A stretch of DNA of 5,099 nucleotides, from NCBI GenBank assembly GCA_002393865.1, contig DGUD01000134.1, positions 1 through 5,099 on the forward strand, in the 5' to 3' direction. This DNA is from Treponema sp. UBA4319. Lineage in GTDB: Bacteria > Spirochaetota > Spirochaetia > Treponematales > Treponemataceae. Position numbers and translations under genes: made by a program. A model generated the notes under the pieces. That model was not told where the DNA came from. It ran no database searches and worked only from the letters and a program-made list of their open reading frames with translations. Every line of letters starts with the position of its first letter. Positions within the stretch are counted from its first letter, which is position 1. Below, piece after piece: positions 1-4,976 of the stretch.

Positions 1-1364
1 GGGCGGGCGCGCAGGCGTTCTCCTCTTTTGATACCTGCCTTGCGCCGTTTGTCAGGGCAGACCGCCTGGACGACGACGAGGTGCGCCAGTGCCTGCAGTG
101 CTTTATCTTCGGCATAAACACGCCGAGCCGCTGGGGCTCGCAGGCTCCGTTCACGAACATCACGTTGGACTGGACATGCCCCGCCGACCTGCGGGACGAG
201 AAGGCCGTGGTGGGCGGCAAGGAGCAGGCGTTCACTTACGGAGACTGCCAGCCGGAGATGGACACGATAAACCGCATCTTCATCGAGCTTATGCTTGAGG
301 GCGACGCGTCCGGTCGCGGCTTCGGCTATCCGATTCCCACCTACAACATCACGAAGGACTTTGACTGGAACAGCCGGAACGCCCAGCTGCTGTTCAGGAT
401 GACGGCGCAGTATGGCACTCCCTATTTCCAGAATTTCGTCAATTCCGACCTGAACCCCTCCGACGTGCGCTCCATGTGCTGCCGCCTGCGGCTTGACAAG
501 CGCGAGCTGCGCAAACGCGGCGGCGGGCTTTTCGGTTCCGATGAGTTTACCGGCAGCCTTGGTGTCGTTACCATAAACCTTCCGCAGATTGGCTTTCTTG
601 CGCGCGACGAGAAGGATTTCTACGCCCGGCTTGACCATCTGATGGACATCGCGAAGGAAAGCCTCTGCATCAAGCGCAAGGTTATCCAGAAACTGCTGGA
701 CGGAGGGCTGTTCCCCTACACAAAGCGCTACCTGAAGACGCTTGACAACCACTTCAACACAATCGGCCTGTGCGGCATGAACGAATGCTGCCTGAATTTC
801 CTCGGCGTCTCCATTGCCGACGGGCGGGGGAGGCAGTTTGCCTGCGACGTGCTTGACTATATGCGCGCGCGGATGCAGGACTATCAGGAGAAGACCGGGG
901 AGCTGTTCAACCTTGAGGCGACCCCGGCCGAAAGCACGAGCTACCGCCTGGCCCGCCACGACAAGGAGAATTTCCCCGGCATCATCACGGGCGGAACGGA
1001 CGCTCCTTTCTACACGAACAGCACCCAGCTCCCCGTGGACTATACGGCGGATCTCTTTGATGCGCTCGACCATCAGGAGGCGCTGCAGGTGCGCTACACC
1101 GGCGGCACGGTGTTCCATACCTTTGTCGGGGAGCAGATAGAGGACTGGCGTGCGTGCCGCGACCTTGTGAAGGCTATCGTGGAGCATTACCGCATTCCGT
1201 ATGTGACCGTCAGCCCGACCTATTCGGTCTGCAAGAAGCACGGCTACCTGCCGGGCGCCCAGTTCGAGTGCCCCAAGTGCCGTGCAGAGAAGGAGCAGCG
1301 CCTGCGGGCACGGCTCCTTGCGCTGGAGTCGGAGCGGGCGTCGCTGCTCGCCGCAAAGGCATAG
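1..1364 (+). CDS. nrdD: Anaerobic (class III) ribonucleoside-triphosphate reductase, catalytic part, 5'-truncated by the window and lacking the glycyl radical segment
   Basis: The cytoplasmic enzyme reduces ribonucleotides to deoxyribonucleotides without oxygen. The reading frame is open from base 3 (GAQAFSSFDTCLAPF...), so the GTG at 81 is internal and the true start is outside the window. Family hallmarks are the Cys pair in SMCCRLRLD (codons 477 and 480), the finger-loop thiyl cysteine in GLCGMNE (codon 771), and a C-terminal zinc-type site with Cys at 1230, His at 1239 and CPKC at 1269-1280. A normal NrdD continues into an RVxGY glycyl radical loop. This one instead ends in a 27-residue charged, Leu-rich helix and TAG at 1362. 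The missing segment lies on the next gene, 30 bases downstream and in the same frame. It is the first visible gene of an nrd operon. Family assignment is very secure; activity requires the downstream protein by inference. Confidence 0.95.
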   Translation, partial: AGAQAFSSFDTCLAPFVRADRLDDDEVRQCLQCFIFGINTPSRWGSQAPFTNITLDWTCPADLRDEKAVVGGKEQAFTYGDCQPEMDTINRIFIELMLEGDASGRGFGYPIPTYNITKDFDWNSRNAQLLFRMTAQYGTPYFQNFVNSDLNPSDVRSMCCRLRLDKRELRKRGGGLFGSDEFTGSLGVVTINLPQIGFLARDEKDFYARLDHLMDIAKESLCIKRKVIQKLLDGGLFPYTKRYLKTLDNHFNTIGLCGMNECCLNFLGVSIADGRGRQFACDVLDYMRARMQDYQEKTGELFNLEATPAESTSYRLARHDKENFPGIITGGTDAPFYTNSTQLPVDYTADLFDALDHQEALQVRYTGGTVFHTFVGEQIEDWRACRDLVKAIVEHYRIPYVTVSPTYSVCKKHGYLPGAQFECPKCRAEKEQRLRARLLALESERASLLAAKA

Positions 1365-1394
1365 GCAATTTGGCAAAGAGAGGCATAATATAGT

Positions 1395-1943
1395 ATGGAA
1401 AAATCACGGACAATCGCAGATATCGACGCCGAAATCCAGGCGGTGAAGGCAGAGCTTGCGGATGTGCACGGCGACGAGACTGAGGTGTACGCGCGTATTG
1501 TGGGCTATTACCGCGCCGTGCAGAACTGGAACAAGGGCAAGCTTGACGAATTCCGCAGGAGGACTATGTTCGATATCAGTTCGTTTTCTGCCGCCCACGA
1601 TGCTGCGGTGCCTGATACCGCTGCCGTGCAGGATGCCGCCGTCGCAGTGGCTGCGGCGCCCGGCGCAAAAAGCTTTTCCGCGGCGCTTGCCCGCTACGAG
1701 CTGTTCACGCGCCCCGGCTGCCCGCACTGTCCGCCGGTGCGCGATTATATGGCGGCTTCTTCCCTGTCCGGCACGGAGATAAATGTGGATCAGAAGGAAG
1801 GGCTTGACCTTGCCGCCGAGCGCGGGGTCTTTGCCACGCCGACCGTCATCTTCTACAATGCGGACGGGCAGGAGACCGCTCGTGCCCATAATGCCGATGA
1901 GCTCGATGCCGTGCTCGGTTCCGGCTCCAAGGCGATTGCCTGA
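1395..1943 (+). CDS. Separate glycyl radical domain of class III RNR fused to a glutaredoxin/thioredoxin-like domain
   Basis: This 182-residue protein has three visible parts. Residues 5-28 form a probable amphipathic helix. Residues 29-59 are a NrdD C-terminus: TEVYARIVGYYR then AVQNWNKGK, where Gly37 matches the radical-bearing glycine of class III reductases. Residues 60-95 are an Ala/Val/Asp/Pro-rich linker. Residues 100-175 look like a thioredoxin fold: YELFTRPGCPHC with active-site Cys109 and Cys112, strand INVD, and ATPTVIF with the expected cis-Pro149. The start ATG has a GAGAGG ribosome site (1378-1383) 11 bases upstream, slightly long. Its place between nrdD and nrdG supports a role as the radical-carrying and electron-donating subunit. 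Some class III reductases are known to use a redoxin instead of formate. A stand-alone glycyl domain recalls GrcA/YfiD, the spare part of pyruvate formate-lyase, but here NrdD seems to lack its own copy. The CPHC motif is DsbA-like rather than the common glutaredoxin CPYC. Confidence 0.88.
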   Translation: MEKSRTIADIDAEIQAVKAELADVHGDETEVYARIVGYYRAVQNWNKGKLDEFRRRTMFDISSFSAAHDAAVPDTAAVQDAAVAVAAAPGAKSFSAALARYELFTRPGCPHCPPVRDYMAASSLSGTEINVDQKEGLDLAAERGVFATPTVIFYNADGQETARAHNADELDAVLGSGSKAIA

Positions 1944-2730
1944 GCCCTTTCCGGAGGATGCGGCGGGTACGCTCGTCCGCACGACCCTTGCCGATTATCC
2001 CGGCAGGCTTGCCGCCGCAGTATTCCTGCGGGGCTGCAACCTGCGCTGCCCCTACTGCTACAACCGCGCCCTTGTCCTGCCGGATGGCGGCGGAGAAGGC
2101 TTTGTAGGTGCCGGGGACATACTTTCCCACCTTGCAAAACGCCGCAACGTGCTCAGCGCTCTGGTCATCTCCGGCGGGGAGCCGCTGCTGAACCCGCTGA
2201 CCCCGCAGCTTATCCGCGCCGCCCGCTCTCTCGGATATAAGATAAAGCTCGATACCAACGGCACCCTGCCGCGCCTGCTGGAGCAGTTCTGCGCTTCTGC
2301 GGAGCTGCGGCCTGATTATGTCGCCATGGATATAAAGACCGCGCCGCAGCGCTATGCGGAGCTTGTTCCCCGTCCCGGAGGCTCCGTGCAGCCGCCGTCA
2401 CAATTCCCGGCAGCCGCGGGCACGGCTGTGGCTCCGGACGGCGCCGCCCTTGCTGCCGCGCTGCGGGAATCCGCCGCCCTGCTTGCCCGCGAGTATGAGC
2501 CGGACTGCCGCGAATGGCGCACGGTGCTGGTGCCGGGATTGGTCGGGGAAAGGGATATTGAGGCTGCCGCAGCCCTGCTGCCCTGCGACGCGCAGTGGTA
2601 TTTTTCCCCGTTCCGTGGCGGCGGCTGCCTTGACCCCGCCTTCGATGCGCTGCCGCCGTACAGTGACAGCGATATGCAGCGGCTTGTCGCTGCCGCGCGG
2701 CGTACCATCCCCGGCGCTCGCCTGCGCTGA
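1936..2730 (+). CDS. nrdG: Anaerobic ribonucleotide reductase activating protein (radical SAM glycyl radical activase)
   Basis: The enzyme uses a [4Fe-4S] cluster and S-adenosylmethionine to abstract hydrogen from the reductase glycine, which here would be Gly37 of the preceding protein. With TTG 1936 as residue 1, the N-terminus runs into TTLADYPG (16-23), the cluster motif C34-x3-C38-x2-C41 (CNLRCPYC), GGEP at 80-83, DTNG at 106-109 and MDIKT at 131-135, all in family order. A proline/alanine-rich stretch at about 144-168 looks like an insertion compared with usual NrdG2-type proteins, making this one long at 264 residues. The start is uncertain. TTG 1936 overlaps the previous stop by 8 bases and has only AAGG upstream. 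ATG 1906 and ATG 1891 are in frame but would add residues lying over the redoxin coding region. GGAGG at 1953-1957 serves no in-frame start. The gene is translationally coupled to its neighbour in any case. Confidence 0.9.
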   Translation: MPEPFPEDAAGTLVRTTLADYPGRLAAAVFLRGCNLRCPYCYNRALVLPDGGGEGFVGAGDILSHLAKRRNVLSALVISGGEPLLNPLTPQLIRAARSLGYKIKLDTNGTLPRLLEQFCASAELRPDYVAMDIKTAPQRYAELVPRPGGSVQPPSQFPAAAGTAVAPDGAALAAALRESAALLAREYEPDCREWRTVLVPGLVGERDIEAAAALLPCDAQWYFSPFRGGGCLDPAFDALPPYSDSDMQRLVAAARRTIPGARLR

Positions 2731-2761
2731 GGAATCTGCCCTGCCCTCAGAGCTCCTGCAT

Positions 2762-2816
2762 GAAACGCAAGAATGCGTTCACGGCGGGAATCCGCCCCCC
2801 CCCTTCCGCTTGTTTT
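2762..2816 (+). terminator. Two adjacent hairpins after nrdG, possible weak terminator
   Basis: AACGCA (2764-2769) pairs with TGCGTT (2774-2779) around AGAA, and GGCGG (2783-2787) pairs with CCGCC (2792-2796) around GAAT. The second stem is followed by a run of nine C (2795-2803), and only later by a short T run at 2812-2816. The T run is not adjacent to a stem, so this is not a canonical intrinsic terminator. Its position, between the end of the nrd operon and the next promoter, is the only other support. Confidence 0.3.
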
Positions 2817-2848
2817 TCATGCTGCATCCATGGGCGCATTCCGGGGCA

Positions 2849-2878
2849 TTGACAGGGGACGGCGCTCTGTGCTAGGAT
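2849..2878 (+). promoter_or_regulatory. Sigma-70-type promoter for the tyrS leader and tyrS
   Basis: A perfect -35 box TTGACA (2849-2854) is followed after 18 bases by TAGGAT (2873-2878, four of six matches to TATAAT). TGC immediately before it forms an extended -10. Transcription would begin near 2884-2888, at or within a few bases of the leader-peptide ATG at 2888. It is the only strong promoter seen between nrdG and tyrS. Confidence 0.75.
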
Positions 2879-2887
2879 GGGGGCACT

Positions 2888-2998
2888 ATGACGGACACTC
2901 GCAGTTGGGCGGTACAAATCAATGACTCATCGCTGGCATACCTCTATTATGGCTATGCGTTGTCTCTGTGCCTGCGGAAGAACGGCTCTGCCCGGTAG
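2888..2998 (+). CDS. Tyrosine-rich leader peptide of the tyrS attenuator
   Basis: This 36-residue reading frame carries Tyr at positions 18, 20, 21 and 23 (AYLYYGYAL), four Tyr codons within bases 2939-2956, and stops at TAG 2996. It sits between a promoter and an intrinsic terminator upstream of tyrosyl-tRNA synthetase. By analogy with known leader peptides such as that of pheST, its product is probably unimportant and its translation is the sensor: ribosomes pausing at Tyr codons when charged tRNA-Tyr is scarce would favour read-through into tyrS. Three of the four Tyr codons are TAT, whereas tyrS itself uses TAC for nine of ten. No ribosome site can be present if transcription starts where the promoter predicts, so the ATG may be read as a leaderless start. 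Too short for usual gene finders; the function is inferred from arrangement. Confidence 0.75.
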   Translation: MTDTRSWAVQINDSSLAYLYYGYALSLCLRKNGSAR

Positions 2999-3046
2999 TG
3001 CTAGCGTTTGCCCTTAATGTGCAATCAGCGGGAACCTTCCGTGAGG
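2971..3046 (+). promoter_or_regulatory. Candidate antiterminator helix of the tyrS attenuator
   Basis: CCTGCGGAAG (2971-2980) can pair with CTTCCGTGAGG (3036-3046): ten pairs, two of them G-U, with A3044 bulged. The 3' strand of this helix is the inner half and loop of the terminator hairpin, so the two structures compete. The 5' strand begins 15 bases after the last Tyr codon (2954-2956). A ribosome paused on Tyr codons would leave it free, while one at the stop codon (2996) would cover part of it. The outer seven pairs of the terminator are not directly blocked, which weakens the case. Pairing was done by eye, without energy calculation. Confidence 0.5.
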
Positions 3047-3068
3047 GAGGTTCCCTTTTTATTTTTTT
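3030..3068 (+). terminator. Intrinsic terminator (attenuator) between leader peptide and tyrS
   Basis: GGGAACCTTCC (3030-3040) pairs with GGGAGGTTCCC (3045-3055): eleven pairs, including one U-G, closed by a GTGA tetraloop of the GNRA class. TTTTTATTTTTTT (3056-3068) follows at once. It lies downstream of the promoter and only 14 bases before the tyrS start, so it must be bypassed for tyrS to be expressed from that promoter. Confidence 0.92.
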
Positions 3069-3082
3069 AAAGAGGTGTGATT

Positions 3083-4327
3083 ATGAACAAAGCTCTGGAA
3101 ACCCTGAAGGAACGCGGATTTTTTGCCCAGTGCACCGACGTCGACGGACTGTCCCGCAAGATGGATGAAGGCCCCGTCACGTTCTATGTCGGCTGCGACC
3201 CCACCGGCCCCAGCCTGCACATCGGGCACATGGTGCCGTTCTTTGCCCTGCGGCACCTGCGCGATGCCGGGCACCACGGCATTGCCCTTATCGGCGGCGG
3301 CACGGCGCGTATCGGCGATCCCAGCGGAAAGACCGAGATGCGCAAGATGATTTCCTACGAGCAGATTGACGCCAACGTGGAGCGCATAAAGGCCCAGCTT
3401 GACCGCTTTATCGGCTTTGACGGGAAAAGCGCCTTCAGCGACAACAACAAGGACTGGCTCGCTGGGCTGAACTACATCGATTTCCTGCGCGATATCGGCT
3501 CCTGCTTCTCCGTGAACCGCATGCTCACCTTTGAGGCGTACAAGCAGCGCCTTGAGCGGGGGCTTTCTTTTATAGAATTCAACTACCAGCTGCTGCAGGC
3601 CTACGACTTCTACATGCTGCACCAGCGGCACAACTGCGTCCTGCAGATTGGCGGCGACGACCAGTGGGGCAACATCACCGCGGGCGTCGACCTTATCCGG
3701 CGCAAGCTGGGCGGCACCACGGAGCTGAACAAGGAGCATGAGGTTTTCGGGCTGACCTTCCCGCTCATCACCCGCGCGGACGGCAAGAAGATGGGTAAGA
3801 CGGAGAAGGGCGCGGTCTTCCTTGACCCGGCGATGACGAGCGTCTTTGATTTCTTCCAGTACTGGCGCAATGTTGCCGACGCGGACGTGCGCAAGTTCCT
3901 GCTGCTGTTCACCTTCCTGCCTGTGGGCGAGATTGACCAGATTATGCAGGGCGACGTGAATGCGGCCAAGGAGCGCCTTGCCTACGAGGTGACCAAGGAA
4001 ATCCACGGTAAGGACGAGGCGGAGAAGGCGCTGAGCGGGGCGAAGGCTGCGTTCGGCGGCGCTGGCGACAAGGCTTCCATGCCGACCGTGGAGCTTGCCC
4101 GCGCGGATTTTGAGGCAGGCATGAATGTCTGCGACCTCTACTTCAGCACAAAGCTCTGCGCCACCAAGTCTGACGCGCGGCGCCTCGTGCAGCAGGGCGG
4201 CGCAAGCGTGAACGGCGCCGCCATAAGCGACGTAAAGGCTGTTGTGAGCCTGAAAGACGCCGACTCTGACGGGGAATTTGTGGTGAAGGCCGGCAAGAAG
4301 AAATTCTGCCGCGTCGTGCTCCGCTAG
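3083..4327 (+). CDS. tyrS: Tyrosyl-tRNA synthetase
   Basis: This cytoplasmic class I synthetase joins tyrosine to tRNA-Tyr using ATP. The 414-residue length is normal for bacterial TyrRS. Visible hallmarks are the tyrosine-site YVGCDPT (35-41), the HIGH motif (46-49), Tyr168/Gln172/Asp175 in NYQLLQAYDF, GGDDQWGNI (190-198), and a KMSKS-type loop KMGKT (236-240). A C-terminal S4-like RNA-binding domain spans about 350-414. ATG 3083 is preferred over the in-frame GTG 3077 because AGAGGTG (3071-3077) forms a good ribosome site five bases before it, and MNKALETL is the normal N-terminus. The gene is preceded by a promoter, Tyr-codon leader and terminator, implying control by tyrosine supply. No T-box is present. 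All catalytic motifs are intact. Confidence 0.97.
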   Translation: MNKALETLKERGFFAQCTDVDGLSRKMDEGPVTFYVGCDPTGPSLHIGHMVPFFALRHLRDAGHHGIALIGGGTARIGDPSGKTEMRKMISYEQIDANVERIKAQLDRFIGFDGKSAFSDNNKDWLAGLNYIDFLRDIGSCFSVNRMLTFEAYKQRLERGLSFIEFNYQLLQAYDFYMLHQRHNCVLQIGGDDQWGNITAGVDLIRRKLGGTTELNKEHEVFGLTFPLITRADGKKMGKTEKGAVFLDPAMTSVFDFFQYWRNVADADVRKFLLLFTFLPVGEIDQIMQGDVNAAKERLAYEVTKEIHGKDEAEKALSGAKAAFGGAGDKASMPTVELARADFEAGMNVCDLYFSTKLCATKSDARRLVQQGGASVNGAAISDVKAVVSLKDADSDGEFVVKAGKKKFCRVVLR

Positions 4328-4347
4328 CAGGCGCTGCCATCCCTGCG

Positions 4348-4393
4348 CCGTGCGGCCGGATATGCCGGCTCCGCGCGGTACAGGCGGCTTTTT
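4348..4393 (+). terminator. Probable tyrS terminator
   Basis: A very GC-rich hairpin joins 4348-4359 to 4365-4378: twelve pairs, one G-U, with a two-base bulge at 4369-4370 and loop ATATG. The T run (4389-4393) lies ten bases beyond the stem, so the fit to an intrinsic terminator is imperfect. A smaller hairpin, GCAGGG (4409-4414) with CCCTGC (4418-4423), then T4430-4434, may add to termination. Confidence 0.5.
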
Positions 4394-4445
4394 GCAGAAA
4401 GTTCTACCGCAGGGAAGCCCTGCCATAGATTTTTATGTACAGAGC

Positions 4446-4454
4446 TGCTATGAT
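4446..4454 (+). promoter_or_regulatory. Extended -10 promoter element for the TIGR03546-like gene
   Basis: TGCTATGAT gives TATGAT (4449-4454, five of six matches) with the TGn extension. The base at a usual start distance is the A of the ATG at 4461. The -35 position (about 4426-4431, TAGATT) is poor, as is common with extended -10 promoters. If used, the mRNA would be leaderless. Confidence 0.55.
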
Positions 4455-4460
4455 AGGTGT

Positions 4461-4973
4461 ATGTTCAAACCCTTAGCAAAATTGTTGAAGGCGCTCAGTT
4501 CCAACAAGGATCCGGGCGCCATTGCATGCGCGTTCGCATGCGGCGTTCTTCTGGGCTTTATGCCGAAAGACAACGCCTTGTGGTATGTCCTTTTCATTTT
4601 CATGTTCTTCATGAGAATCCAGAGGGGCGCCTTTGTGCTTTCCGTCATTGTCGGGGCGCTTGCCGCCCCCCTGCTCGATCCCACCTTTGACCTTGTGGGA
4701 GCGTATATTCTTACGCTTCCGCAGGCGCGGGATACCTATATCCGCCTGCTGGACATTCCCGGTGTGGCCTTTACGAGGTTCAACAACACCATCGTGATGG
4801 GGAGCCTTGCCTGCGGGGTGGCGGCCTATATCCCCCTGTACCTGCTGGCACGGGGCTTTGTCTTCCTGTGGAGGCGCTACATCGGTGCCGCCATGAGGAA
4901 GCTCAAATTCATCCAGATGATAAAGCAGATTCCGCTGATAGAGAAAATCGCCGCGGCGGTATCGGGAGACTAA
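4461..4973 (+). CDS. TIGR03546-like small integral membrane protein of unknown function
   Basis: This 170-residue protein has hydrophobic segments at roughly 19-35, 38-51, 57-82 and 109-130, and a basic C-terminal tail (138-162), consistent with an inner-membrane protein. The opening MFKPLAKLLKALSSN, the early glycine-rich segment FACGVLLGFMP, then APLLDP and RFNNTIVMGSL match what I recall of TIGR03546, an uncharacterised family related in style to DUF2062. ATG 4461 is chosen because the similarity starts there; the frame stays open upstream to an earlier ATG at 4350, but that stretch covers the probable tyrS terminator. Upstream, an extended -10 abuts the ATG, and the only ribosome-like bases (AGGTG, 4455-4459) are too close to serve. 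The next gene starts three bases after the stop. In this family the neighbour is usually a TIGR03545 protein. Function is unknown. Confidence 0.8.
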   Translation: MFKPLAKLLKALSSNKDPGAIACAFACGVLLGFMPKDNALWYVLFIFMFFMRIQRGAFVLSVIVGALAAPLLDPTFDLVGAYILTLPQARDTYIRLLDIPGVAFTRFNNTIVMGSLACGVAAYIPLYLLARGFVFLWRRYIGAAMRKLKFIQMIKQIPLIEKIAAAVSGD

Positions 4974-4976
4974 GCT

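Noticed and set aside
81..83. GTG as the start of nrdD
   Set aside because: The frame is open to the left edge and the upstream residues (GAQAFSSFDTCLAPF) are normal NrdD sequence, so the gene starts outside the window.
1362..1364. TAG recoded (for example as pyrrolysine) to give full-length NrdD
   Set aside because: A second in-frame stop, TAA, follows at 1386, and the next gene has its own start and ribosome site.
1404..1982. A 192-codon - strand frame opposite the redoxin fusion gene
   Set aside because: The + strand frame encodes clear glycyl radical and redoxin motifs, while the antisense product shows none.
2885..3068. T-box riboswitch upstream of tyrS
   Set aside because: No T-box core (AGGGTGGNACC-like) is present before the terminator, whereas a translatable Tyr-rich frame is.
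2968..3168. A 66-codon + strand frame running through the terminator into tyrS
   Set aside because: It reads through the hairpin and T-run and overlaps tyrS in another frame, with no family signal.
3059..4426. A 455-codon open frame on the - strand opposite tyrS
   Set aside because: It mirrors tyrS, which has every catalytic motif. Long antisense frames are expected opposite GC-rich genes, and the translation shows no recognisable domain.
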